NCBI GenBank assembly: GCA_029007315.1
Contig: JAQXHO010000106.1
Span: forward strand, 1 to 34,123
Reading direction: 5' to 3'
Source: Oscillospiraceae bacterium
GTDB lineage: Bacteria > Bacillota > Clostridia > Oscillospirales > Ruminococcaceae
DNA length: 34,123 nucleotides
This document shows positions 1 through 7,701 of this stretch, piece after piece. The notes under the pieces are model-generated. The model was not told the origin of the DNA, ran no database searches, and saw only the letters and a list, made by a program, of their open reading frames with translations. Position numbers and translations under genes: made by a program. Positions within the stretch are counted from its first letter, which is position 1. Each line of letters opens with the position of its first letter.

Positions 1-23
1 TTTCTATTTCTCTCTTCTTTCCA

Positions 24-139
<116 letters not shown>

Positions 140-175
140 ACAATAAGGGCGAAACAAATGTTTCGCCTCATATAT

Positions 176-251
176 TCCTCCATAGCTCAGTCGGTAGAGC
201 ACTCGGCTGTTAACCGAGTTGTCGTTGGTTCGAGTCCAACTGGGGGAGCCA
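176..251 (+). tRNA. tRNA-Asn (anticodon GTT)
   Basis: A complete 76-nt cloverleaf with an encoded CCA end. The acceptor stem pairs TCCTCCA (176-182) with TGGGGGA, including one T-G wobble. The anticodon stem CTCGG/CCGAG encloses the loop CTGTTAA, giving anticodon GTT at 209-211. The T-loop contains GGTTCGAGTCC. It is probably co-transcribed with the 5S rRNA just upstream. Confidence 0.97.
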
Positions 252-257
252 AATTGG

Positions 258-300
258 ACAAAGGCGAACCACTTAAAAAGTTCGCCTTTGTTTGTTTTTT
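258..300 (+). terminator. Terminator after 5S/tRNA-Asn
   Basis: ACAAAGGCGAAC at 258-269 pairs perfectly with GTTCGCCTTTGT at 280-291 and is followed by a T-rich run. This is a typical Rho-independent terminator ending the rRNA/tRNA transcript. Confidence 0.9.
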
Positions 301-352
301 ATCCCGGAAAACCCGTATTTGAAATTATACTTAATCGTGATTGATATTATTG

Positions 353-383
353 CCCATAGCTTAAAAAAGCTATGGGTTTTTTA
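353..383 (+). terminator. Second hairpin with T-tract, probable terminator
   Basis: CCCATAGCTT and AAGCTATGGG form a stem with a short A-rich loop, followed directly by TTTTTTAT. It may be a back-up terminator for the rRNA/tRNA unit. An A-run inside the loop also gives it some capacity in the other direction, for the decayed genes at 416-1123. Confidence 0.65.
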
Positions 384-423
384 TATTTTCGGCATTCAAG
401 GCACTATTTCGGCATTCAGGGCA
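384..423. repeat. Short tandem duplication (about 20 bp, two copies)
   Basis: Two adjacent copies of a unit reading TTTCGGCATTCAAGGCA / TTTCGGCATTCAGGGCA lie at roughly 384-404 and 405-423. They sit exactly where the permease remnant (416-505) loses its reading frame, so the duplication probably accompanied gene decay. Confidence 0.6.
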
Positions 424-505
424 TTATTATTGCAAAAATCACCATGTTCATATTCCGGATATTCAGCTTCAGTTCATACTTAAATAATATTACAAATGAT
501 TTCAT
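416..505 (-). pseudogene. ABC-2 permease remnant (first 29 residues)
   Basis: Read on the minus strand from ATG at 505, a 29-residue frame begins MKSFVILFKYELKLNIRN and ends at TGA (416-418). A positively charged amphipathic start followed by a hydrophobic stretch is typical of ABC-2 type permease N-termini. The ATG overlaps the original stop of the ABC ATPase remnant as ATGA, the usual coupling of such gene pairs. The rest of the permease is gone and the break coincides with a short tandem duplication. It is almost certainly non-functional. Confidence 0.6.
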
Positions 506-838
506 ACTTCTGTCTCCTCACCTGAAAGAGCAAGATATGCGTCTTCAAATTTTTCGCAGCTGCTTGCTTTTTTGCCTGTTCAATTGTTCCTGTGAATACT
601 GCTTTACTCTGTCTGAAAATACAAATTCTGTCGCAGAGAGTTTCAACTTCGTCCATAAAATGTGAAGTAAGTAAAATAGTTAAACCTTTGCTTTTCAGAC
701 CGGATAAAATATTACACACGCCTCTGCGGGCCTTTGCGTCAAGTCCTGTTGTAAGCTCGTCCAGAAATACAAGCTTCGGATTTGGAATAAGTGCAAGGAC
801 TATAAAAAGACGCTGTCTTTCGCCGCCTGTGATCTTTT
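502..838 (-). pseudogene. ABC transporter ATPase remnant (C-terminal half, frameshifted)
   Basis: On the minus strand the translation shows a signature motif TGGERQRL, a Walker B with D-loop (LVFLDELTTGLD) and the H-loop region LLTSHFMDEVETLCDR, in the correct order for an ABC ATPase. The N-terminal half with Walker A is missing, and a stop codon lies just upstream of the signature motif. Near 546 a one-base frameshift moves the frame. In the shifted frame the expected C-terminus DAYLALSGEETEV ends at a TGA (502-504) that overlaps the permease start. This is a drug- or bacteriocin-export type ATPase in decay, encoded downstream of a MerR regulator. Confidence 0.8.
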
Positions 839-1123
839 ATAAAATATACCGTCGTCCTGATGTTTCCGGCAGTAAAGGTTTTCGCAGAAACCCGCAGCTT
901 CTTTTGCATTTTCTATTTTCTGCTTTGCTATGCGGATATATTCCCGGGCAAGTTCAAACTGCTTTATATGAATATCATTATATATACGGTATCCGTTGCT
1001 TTTTCGTTCCGGCTTATGTATCAGTTCCCATTCCTCATATAATCTCACTGTATTAGGGTGAAGTCCTGCTATTTTCGCTATCTGACCTGTGGAATATACA
1101 GAAACGCTGCGTTCTTTGTTCAT
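800..1123 (-). pseudogene. MerR-family transcriptional regulator, C-terminus lost
   Basis: The first 75 or so residues are a good MerR winged-helix domain: STGQIAKIAGLHPNTVRLYEEW followed by the wing sequence GYRIYNDIHIKQFELAREYI. The start is the ATG at 1123, preceded by GGAGGG. A TTG four codons upstream overlaps that ribosome binding site and is not used here. After about residue 80 the sequence no longer resembles a MerR dimerisation helix or effector domain and runs into the ABC ATPase remnant in another frame. A deletion probably removed the end of merR and the start of the ATPase. The DNA-binding domain could still be made, but loss of function is more likely. Confidence 0.7.
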
Positions 1124-1220
1124 ATGTCCCTCCAAATATACTTCTTTTTCGGTGCTATTATATCACACGAACAGTTTCCTGTCAATAATCGCCGGGAAGT
1201 ATACTGTTTTGTAAAAAGAC

Positions 1221-1259
1221 AAAAAAGGCTGATGCAGAGTTTTGAACTGCGTCAGCCTT
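1221..1259 (-). terminator. Terminator of hisS-aspS
   Basis: On the minus strand AAGGCTGACGCAG pairs with CTGCATCAGCCTT (one mismatch) and is followed by TTTTTTGTC. It lies immediately after the aspS stop. Confidence 0.88.
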
Positions 1260-1264
1260 ATTTA

Positions 1265-3049
1265 TTATTCAGCATCAGAAGACTTTGGCGCCAGCTGAAT
1301 GCCAAGCACATCAAGACTTTCCTTGTCAACACAGGAAGGACATTCGCTCATAAGCTCACTGGCATTCTGAACCTTCGGGAATGCCACCACATCACGAAGA
1401 CTTTCAGCCTCCAGCAGAACCATTGCAAGTCTGTCAAGACCTATGCCCAGACCACCATGCGGCGGTGCGCCGTACTTGTAAGCTTCAACCAGGAAGCCAA
1501 ATTTTGCATCGATCTCTTCATCTGTAAGACCCAGTGCTTCGAACATTTTCTGCTGAAGCTCATAGTCTGTAATACGAATAGAGCCTGAGGACAGCTCAGT
1601 GCCGTTCAGAACAAGGTCAAATGCCTTTGCAATAACCTTTTCGGGGTTAGTGTCAAGATACTGTATACACTCGTCCAGGGGCATTGTGAAAGGATGGTGC
1701 ATTGCCACCCATGTTTCGCTTTCATCGTCCCACTCAAAGAACGGGAACTGTGTTATCCACAGGAAATTCAGCTGACCCTTTGGTATAATATCAAGCTGTT
1801 TTGCCACCATAAGACGAAGTGCGCCCAGTACAGGAAGTGTCACCTTGTTCTTGTCTGCCACAACCAGTACAACATCGCCCTGTTCACAGCCAAGTGCAGA
1901 GAGAATTTCTTCAAGTCTGCCCTCCGGCAAGAATTTAGCAAACGAGCAGTTTGGCTTTTCATCATTCCAGCGGATAAATGCCAGACCCTTTGCACCAATG
2001 CCCTTAGCCTTTTCTGTCAGCTTGTCTATTTCCTTTCGTGTAAGGGTCTTTGACGCATTTTTTGCAACGATACAGCGGACGCTGCCGCCTGCGTCAATTG
2101 CACTCTTGAACACCACAAAGTCAAGGTCAGATACAAGCGGAGTAATATCCTGCAGTTCCATGCCGAATCTTGTATCAGGCTTGTCGGAACCAAAACGGTT
2201 CATAGCCTCTGCATATGTCATTCTTGGGATAGGCAGAGTTATTTCTCTGTCCATAACCTTTTCAAGAAGATATTTTACAAATCCCTCTGTCATTTCCAGA
2301 ATATCATCAACATCAACAAATGACATTTCCAGGTCTATCTGTGTAAATTCCGGCTGTCTGTCAGCACGGAGATCCTCATCACGGAAACATCTTGCTATCT
2401 GGATATATCTGTCAAGACCTGCAACCATTGTAAGCTGCTTGTAAATCTGAGGTGACTGGGGCAGAGCGTAGAATTTGCCGTTGTGAACACGTGAAGGAAT
2501 GAGGTAGTCACGGGCACCCTCAGGAGTGGACTTCATCATCATAGGTGTTTCAATTTCGATAAAGCCGTTTGCATAGTAATATTCACGTGCTGCCTGTGCA
2601 ATCTTATGACGCATTATAAGGTTATGCTGAAGCGGCGCACGTCTGAGGTCAAGGTAGCGGTATTTAAGACGCAGTTCCTCGTTTACCTTTGTTTCATCTG
2701 TGATGAAGAAAGGAGTAGTCTGAGCCTTTGCAAGAATACGCAGGTCGTCAACGATAATTTCCACTTCGCCTGTTTTCATATCGGGATTTATGCTTGAACG
2801 CTTTGTTACAACACCCTTTGCCATGAGAACATATTCACTGTGGCAAGACGCAGCTTTTTCAAATATAGCAGGATCTGTGCTGTCATTGAATGCCAGCTGA
2901 ACTATACCTGTTCTGTCACGCAGGTCAATAAATATAAGTGTGCCGAGGTTTCTGACCTTCTGCACAAAGCCGCCCACTACCACAGTACTGCCGATCTCAG
3001 AAACTTCGCCGCAGTAGCAGGTGCGGCGCAGACCATTCATAGAATCCAT
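1265..3049 (-). CDS. aspS: Aspartate--tRNA ligase
   Basis: This cytoplasmic class II enzyme charges tRNA-Asp with aspartate using ATP. The 594-residue length fits the bacterial type. It has an N-terminal OB-fold anticodon-binding domain (about 1-135, with GFVQKVRNLG and IFIDLRDRTGIVQL), the catalytic core with motif 2 (CFRDEDLRADRQPEFTQIDL), a bacterial GAD insertion domain (about 290-420) and motif 3 (GGLGIGLDRLAM) near the end. The start ATG shares one base with the hisS stop (TAATG at 3047-3051) and has AGGAGG seven bases upstream, so the two genes are translationally coupled. Whether it is discriminating or also charges tRNA-Asn cannot be settled here; a tRNA-Asn gene lies nearby but no asnS is in the window. 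Confidence 0.97.
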   Translation of the reverse strand: MDSMNGLRRTCYCGEVSEIGSTVVVGGFVQKVRNLGTLIFIDLRDRTGIVQLAFNDSTDPAIFEKAASCHSEYVLMAKGVVTKRSSINPDMKTGEVEIIVDDLRILAKAQTTPFFITDETKVNEELRLKYRYLDLRRAPLQHNLIMRHKIAQAAREYYYANGFIEIETPMMMKSTPEGARDYLIPSRVHNGKFYALPQSPQIYKQLTMVAGLDRYIQIARCFRDEDLRADRQPEFTQIDLEMSFVDVDDILEMTEGFVKYLLEKVMDREITLPIPRMTYAEAMNRFGSDKPDTRFGMELQDITPLVSDLDFVVFKSAIDAGGSVRCIVAKNASKTLTRKEIDKLTEKAKGIGAKGLAFIRWNDEKPNCSFAKFLPEGRLEEILSALGCEQGDVVLVVADKNKVTLPVLGALRLMVAKQLDIIPKGQLNFLWITQFPFFEWDDESETWVAMHHPFTMPLDECIQYLDTNPEKVIAKAFDLVLNGTELSSGSIRITDYELQQKMFEALGLTDEEIDAKFGFLVEAYKYGAPPHGGLGIGLDRLAMVLLEAESLRDVVAFPKVQNASELMSECPSCVDKESLDVLGIQLAPKSSDAE

Positions 3050-4362
3050 TACATTTCCTCCTCAAGTTCTTCGAGAATATCATTAAACATATACTGAATT
3101 GCCAGGTCTTCAAATTCCTGTGCAAAACGTTCATCCAGGTGGATTTCAAACTGCTCTCCTGTTTCCATAAGCTTCAGTTTAGCACAGCCACTTTCAAGTT
3201 CATTGCCGCCAAGCACCAGAACAAATTTAGCACCGATCTTGTTGGCATATTTCATCTGAGCTTTGATGCCACGGTTCATAACGTCATATTCAACCTTGTA
3301 GCCTTCACTGCGAAGTGCAGATGCAAGCACCATAGCCTTGTCAGAAGCAGCAGCTTCCATTGGGGCAATATACAGATCGCAGGTCTTCTCCTCCATAAAC
3401 TCACAGCCCTGGCTTTCCATTGTGAGAAGAATTCTCTCGATTCCCATAGCAAAGCCAAGTGCAGGAGTAGGTGCGCCGCCAAGCTGTTCGATAAGTCCGT
3501 CATAACGTCCGCCGCCGCATACAGTACCCTGTGCGCCGATATCTGTTGTAACGAATTCAAATACAGTCTTTGTGTAGTAATCAAGACCACGAACGATCTT
3601 GGGGTTTACAGAATATTCAATAGAGAGATTGGTGAGATATTTTTTCAGTGTTTCAAAATGCTCGCTGCATTCGTCACAGAGATAATCAAGTATAACAGGA
3701 GCGTCCTTTGCAATTTCGCCGCAAATGGGACTCTTGCAGTCAAGGATACGCATAGGATTCTTTTCAAGACGTGTTTTACAGGTATCGCAGAGTTCATCTT
3801 CACGGGCAGAAAAATATTCTCTCAGAGCCTTGTGATATTCGCACCGGCACTTTGGACAGCCGATAGAATTAATGTTAAGAGCAATATTTTTAAGGCCCAG
3901 TCTGTCCAGGAGAGTTTTTGCAAGGCTTATTACCTCTGCGTCAGCTGCCGGGCTTCCGGAGCCTGCCATTTCAAGACCAAACTGGTGGAATTCACGGAGT
4001 CTGCCTGCCTGAGGACGTTCATGGCGGAAGCATGAGAGTATGTAAAATGCCTTCTGAGGAAGTGCGTCATTCAGCATACCGTTCTGGAGCATTGCACGGA
4101 TAGTGCCTGCTGTGCCTTCCGGACGGAGTGTAAACTCAGTTTCCTTAGCCTTAACGGTGTACATTTCCTTCTGCACAACGTCTGTGGTTTCGCCCACAGA
4201 ACGCAGAAACAGTTCTGTATTTTCAAAAGTAGGTATTCTTATTTCCTTAAAACCAAAGCAAGCGGCAGTTTCACGTGCAATTTCCTCAACGGTATACCAT
4301 TTGCTTATGTTCTTTGGTGTGATATCCTCAGTACCCTGAGGACGGGTGATTTTCAAAGCCAT
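3049..4362 (-). CDS. hisS: Histidine--tRNA ligase
   Basis: This class II aminoacyl-tRNA synthetase charges tRNA-His. The 437-residue product starts MALKITRPQGTEDITP. It contains motif 2 (CFRHERPQAGRLREFHQFGLE), the histidine-binding signatures VRGLDYYTKTVFEF and GGGRYDGLIEQLGG, motif 3 (GFAMGIERILL) and a C-terminal anticodon-binding domain (about 330-437). The frame stays open for 63 codons further upstream, but that extension is not HisRS-like and runs through the intergenic hairpins. ATG at 4362 has AGGAGG at the right distance and is chosen. The region 160-270 has several CxxC pairs, which may bind metal. It is the first gene of hisS-aspS. No T-box leader was seen in the short gap to the upstream gene. 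Confidence 0.97.
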   Translation of the reverse strand: MALKITRPQGTEDITPKNISKWYTVEEIARETAACFGFKEIRIPTFENTELFLRSVGETTDVVQKEMYTVKAKETEFTLRPEGTAGTIRAMLQNGMLNDALPQKAFYILSCFRHERPQAGRLREFHQFGLEMAGSGSPAADAEVISLAKTLLDRLGLKNIALNINSIGCPKCRCEYHKALREYFSAREDELCDTCKTRLEKNPMRILDCKSPICGEIAKDAPVILDYLCDECSEHFETLKKYLTNLSIEYSVNPKIVRGLDYYTKTVFEFVTTDIGAQGTVCGGGRYDGLIEQLGGAPTPALGFAMGIERILLTMESQGCEFMEEKTCDLYIAPMEAAASDKAMVLASALRSEGYKVEYDVMNRGIKAQMKYANKIGAKFVLVLGGNELESGCAKLKLMETGEQFEIHLDERFAQEFEDLAIQYMFNDILEELEEEM

Positions 4363-4378
4363 AAGTGCCTCCTGATTA

Positions 4379-4406
4379 CAAAAAATAGTCCCTTCGTAAA
4401 GGGACA
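4379..4406 (-). terminator. Terminator after the MgsA-like gene
   Basis: On the minus strand GTCCCTT and AAGGGAC form a 7-bp stem with a 4-base loop (TACG), followed by TATTTTTTG. It lies between the MgsA-like gene and hisS. A second small hairpin (CCGG...CCGG, 4423-4442) lies closer to the upstream stop. Confidence 0.75.
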
Positions 4407-4441
4407 TGAAAAATATAGACAACCGGACAGAAAAAAGCCGG

Positions 4442-4846
4442 TCAGATTGACGGTGAACCGATAATTCTCCAGTCCAGATCTCCTCTTTCAAGAGCCATGA
4501 TAAGAGCCTCAGCAGTAGCAATATTTGTAGCAACAGGAATGTTGTGAACATCGCAAAGGCGCAGAAGGTTCATTTCATTGGGGTCGTTATCCTTGCTGTT
4601 AATTGGATCACGGAAGAAAAGAAGGACGTCAATTTCGTTGCAGGAAATGAGAGAGCCGATCTGCTGTCCGCCGCCCTGGGAGCTGCTGAGATAACGTTTG
4701 ATTTTAAGTCCGGTAGCTTCGGAAACCTGCTTGCCGGTGGTGTCTGTTGCACAAAGCATATGACGGGAAAGTATGCCGCAGTATGCAATACAGAACTGTA
4801 TCATAAGCTCTTTTTTTGCGTCGTGGGCAATGAGTGCGATTGTCAT
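4442..4846 (-). CDS. mgsA: Methylglyoxal synthase family protein with substituted catalytic residues
   Basis: The 134-residue sequence aligns along its full length with methylglyoxal synthase, which converts dihydroxyacetone phosphate to methylglyoxal. Family landmarks are clear: IALIAHDAKK at the start, the phosphate-loop region CATDTTG, GGQQIGSLIS, FFRDP and RLCDVHNIPVATN. The catalytic residues differ. Counted against the E. coli enzyme, the Asp71 position (GGDQQ in active enzymes) is Gly60, His98 is Asn87 and Asp101 is Asn90. The phosphate loop has Asp in place of Gly (ATDTTG versus ATGTTG). By this alignment the protein should not carry out the usual reaction. It follows the mre-PBP2 genes, a position mgsA often holds in Clostridia, and has its own promoter (4962-4989). 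The ribosome binding site is poor (AAGGA about 13 bases upstream). The fold assignment is secure; the function is not. Confidence 0.85.
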   Translation of the reverse strand: MTIALIAHDAKKELMIQFCIAYCGILSRHMLCATDTTGKQVSEATGLKIKRYLSSSQGGGQQIGSLISCNEIDVLLFFRDPINSKDNDPNEMNLLRLCDVHNIPVATNIATAEALIMALERGDLDWRIIGSPSI

Positions 4847-4961
4847 AAGAGAAAATCATTCCTTTCTTTTATTAAGTTGTATGCTGCTTTTGGTTACATC
4901 TGATTTATATGAACCAGCAGTCAGTTAGACCGGTGCGAAATTCGCTGTTGTTATAATTATT

Positions 4962-4989
4962 ATTATACCATAAAATTGAAATTTGTCAA
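4962..4989 (-). promoter_or_regulatory. Promoter for the MgsA-like gene
   Basis: On the minus strand a perfect -35 TTGACA (4984-4989) and perfect -10 TATAAT (4962-4967) are separated by 16 bases. The predicted leader is about 110 nt. The 272-base gap 4847-5118 holds this promoter and nothing else I can recognise. Confidence 0.85.
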
Positions 4990-5118
4990 AGGAAATCAGG
5001 GCATAAAAATAAAGATTGTGAAAACTATGGTAGGTGGTATATAAGCGTTTGTGCAATATGACAAACGAGGTTTGCCTGATTATTCATACGCAGGAAAAAC
5101 TAAACAATTTGTTTATTA

Positions 5119-7131
5119 TCAGCCTGTGGAAGCTTGTCGTTCCTTGTAGTCCTCATAGGCATCTATTATGCTTCTTATCATATATTTTGAATACTCACCG
5201 CCCTCAATAACGCCGGCAAAAGCGATTTCAGGGTCGTTGGCAGGTGCAAATCCGATAAAGAATGAATCCTGTACACGTGAACCCTGCTGAGGAGTACCTG
5301 TTTTGATGGCAACGCTGTATCCCAGGTTGCCAAGGGAGTATTCAGTGGGCATATTAGTAACTGAGGCAGCCACCATACCCTGTTTAATAAATTCAAAGAT
5401 GCCGTTTTCGCTGCCTGGAATTTCAGCTGCTTTTACAGGCTCCTTGTCCTCAATTTTGTTTTCCATATTGTAGTCCCATATGCTGTCAACTAAATGAGGC
5501 TCATATCTTACGCCGTTATTGGCTATTGTATTTGCCACCACAGCCATCTGCAGAGGAGTGACAGCCCATTCAGACTGACCGATAGCTGACTGGAGAACCT
5601 CGCCGACTGTCCATGGCAGATCAGCTTCCGCATAATATTCCGGGTTGGAGAGATGACCTGCGGCACCGCCTGTTTCAAGTCCTGTAGGCTGACCAAGTCC
5701 GTACAATTCAGAATACTTTGTGATTCCGTCAATGGTAAGATTTTCAGCCAGCTTATAGAAATAGATATTGCAGGAATATTGAAGGGCAGGGATAAGGCTG
5801 ATGTTTCCGTGACCGCCTGTACAGTTATATTCATGGTCATGGAACAGATATTTTCTGCCGCAGAAGAATGTGGAATATCCGCTTATAATGCCTTCTGAAA
5901 GACCGGCAGTAGCAGTAATTGGCTTGAAAGTAGAGCCGGGACGGTAAAGACCTCTTGTGGCACGGTTTACCAGCGGATTATTTTCAGCCGTCAGCAGGGA
6001 TTCATAATCCTCAAGGTAGGTGGTGAGGTCATAGGTGGGACAGGTTGCCATGCCAAGGACGCCGCTTGTCTTTGCGTCAAGCACTACAACTGCACCGTTT
6101 GTTACCTTGCCAAGTTTCAGTTCTTCGGTTTTCTCATTTCTCAGACTGTCAAAATTATTTATGAAATTCTCAAGATTTTTCTGAAGGTCAAGCTGGAACT
6201 GGCTGTCAATGGTAAGCATTACAGTTTTACCGGATTCCACAGGAGTAGTCATTTCCGAAGATATGATCTCGTTATTCTGTATTGATATGGTTTTAATGCC
6301 GTCGTTGCCTCTGAGGTAGGATTCGCAGGCCTTTTCAATGCCGCTTTTGCCCACCGTATCGTCCATATCATAGCCTTTTTCAGACAGCTCTTCATACTCC
6401 TCTGCATAGATAGGACCCACAGTGCCGATTTCATGAGGAAGCACATTGTCACGCACTATTTCACGCAGCGGCATTTCCATTATTTCAATGCCCGGCAGAT
6501 TTATGCCGGACTCCTTGATTTCGGTGATTGAGCTTAGTGGAATATCCTCTGCCAGAGTAAATCTTCTGCTCATGGAAAAACCACGGCAGAGCATTTCATA
6601 ACGCAGACCACAGAGCAGTCTTTTCTGCTCCTCAGAATATTCCGGTGATATTTCGTAGTCCTCAATTATTTTATCCATGCAGTTTGCCGGCGTTGCATAG
6701 ACGTTAAGTCCCAGATTGCTTTTGAAACGTTCAAGCTTGTCCTCGTCGTCTGTAGTGAAGGTATATGGCGCTTCATCAGAAACAGGGATAGACAGTTCAG
6801 GCGAAACGTCGCACTGTGCCAGCATATCTGTAATAGTAAGCAGGATCTCATTGCCCTCCGCCATATCCTTCGGGAACTGTTCCGGCAGAATTACAACGCT
6901 GTATCCCACTTTATTCACAACGATAGGGTCGCCGTTGCAGTCAACGATCTCGCCCCTTGTGGCGTCAATGGTCTGCTTGTACTTATAGGTTGAATATTTC
7001 CGGCTAACATATGTTTCGCTGTCCACCAGCTGAATTTTCATAAGTCTGTAGCCGCAAAGACAGAATGCACAGAGCAGAATAGAAACCAGCAGAGTGCATT
7101 TCAGATAGAGATGGTATGGTCTTTTTTTCAT
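5119..7131 (-). CDS. mrdA: Penicillin-binding protein 2 (class B transpeptidase of the elongation machinery)
   Basis: This 670-residue, membrane-anchored class B PBP cross-links peptidoglycan during side-wall growth, working with the MreBCD scaffold. A single N-terminal membrane helix (about 10-30) is followed by the dimerisation/pedestal region and the transpeptidase domain. The three catalytic motifs are present: STFK (around residue 398, in RPGSTFKPI), SCN (around 454) and KTG (around 610, KTGTPQQ). The ATG directly follows the mreD stop (TAAATG) and has GAGGAGG upstream, so it is coupled to mreD. It is the last gene of the mreBCD operon. No rodA, minC or minD follows, unlike in many Clostridia. 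No strong terminator was seen after it. Confidence 0.93.
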   Translation of the reverse strand: MKKRPYHLYLKCTLLVSILLCAFCLCGYRLMKIQLVDSETYVSRKYSTYKYKQTIDATRGEIVDCNGDPIVVNKVGYSVVILPEQFPKDMAEGNEILLTITDMLAQCDVSPELSIPVSDEAPYTFTTDDEDKLERFKSNLGLNVYATPANCMDKIIEDYEISPEYSEEQKRLLCGLRYEMLCRGFSMSRRFTLAEDIPLSSITEIKESGINLPGIEIMEMPLREIVRDNVLPHEIGTVGPIYAEEYEELSEKGYDMDDTVGKSGIEKACESYLRGNDGIKTISIQNNEIISSEMTTPVESGKTVMLTIDSQFQLDLQKNLENFINNFDSLRNEKTEELKLGKVTNGAVVVLDAKTSGVLGMATCPTYDLTTYLEDYESLLTAENNPLVNRATRGLYRPGSTFKPITATAGLSEGIISGYSTFFCGRKYLFHDHEYNCTGGHGNISLIPALQYSCNIYFYKLAENLTIDGITKYSELYGLGQPTGLETGGAAGHLSNPEYYAEADLPWTVGEVLQSAIGQSEWAVTPLQMAVVANTIANNGVRYEPHLVDSIWDYNMENKIEDKEPVKAAEIPGSENGIFEFIKQGMVAASVTNMPTEYSLGNLGYSVAIKTGTPQQGSRVQDSFFIGFAPANDPEIAFAGVIEGGEYSKYMIRSIIDAYEDYKERQASTG

Positions 7132-7701
7132 TTACTGGTCCTCCTCACTGATAACCGCCTCTTCAATTGTACGGACAGTATTTGGACGGAGCATCCGGTT
7201 GATATTGTGGATCACTGCATAGACCGGCAGTGCGGAAATCAGAGTGTATATGCAGCAGGGCAATATGTGATGAGTGTAAATAAAGGAAACATTCTCATGA
7301 TCCCAGATCGCATAAAAGAAGAAATAATCAAGTACGCCCTGGATAAAAATTCCCGCAGCTGCAAGAACTGTAAAGTTCAGGATCCTGTGCATAAGAAAAT
7401 GCTTATACAGCATGGAAATTCCAATGCACATGAAGCAAAGGATCAGAGCGTTAAAGCCCAGAAGTTTGCCGCAGACATTATCAAGCAGAAGTCCGCATAC
7501 TATGCCTGTTATAACGGCTGTATGCTCTCTTGCATAGGAAGCGATGCACAGGGATACAGGAATAAGTAAAAGGGGCTTGCGGAAGCTTCCGGAGGTTGCT
7601 GTAATATAGCAGAACAGAATTATAAAAGCATACAGCGTCCACCTTATGGCAAGGTTTTTCTTTTCACGGGCTGTAATGCGGCGTGTTTTGATCTTATTCA
7701 T
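7132..7701 (-). CDS. mreD: Rod shape-determining protein MreD
   Basis: A 189-residue integral membrane protein with about five hydrophobic segments and little else, the usual size and character of MreD. It links MreC and the cytoskeleton to the wall-synthesis machinery. Identification rests on hydropathy, on the motif-like stretch LLLDNVCGKLLGFNALILC and on its position between mreC and PBP2. The chosen ATG at 7701 (MNKIKTRR) overlaps the mreC stop by 8 bases. An upstream start inside mreC is possible but would give a longer overlap. Confidence 0.85.
   Translation of the reverse strand: MNKIKTRRITAREKKNLAIRWTLYAFIILFCYITATSGSFRKPLLLIPVSLCIASYAREHTAVITGIVCGLLLDNVCGKLLGFNALILCFMCIGISMLYKHFLMHRILNFTVLAAAGIFIQGVLDYFFFYAIWDHENVSFIYTHHILPCCIYTLISALPVYAVIHNINRMLRPNTVRTIEEAVISEEDQ

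Noticed and set aside
3139-4035. A 298-codon open frame on the plus strand
   Set aside because: It is antisense to hisS, Cys/Phe/Lys-rich and motif-free; a shadow frame.
4363-4441. A T-box or other leader for hisS
   Set aside because: The gap is only 79 bases and holds two small hairpins, one a terminator; there is no T-box sequence or specifier structure.
4363-4551. A 63-codon N-terminal extension of hisS
   Set aside because: It runs through a terminator hairpin and into the MgsA-like gene. The internal ATG at 4362 has a proper ribosome binding site and the expected HisRS N-terminus.
5102-5118. A terminator after PBP2 from AAACAATTTGTTT
   Set aside because: The stem is short and all A-T apart from one pair, too weak to call with confidence.
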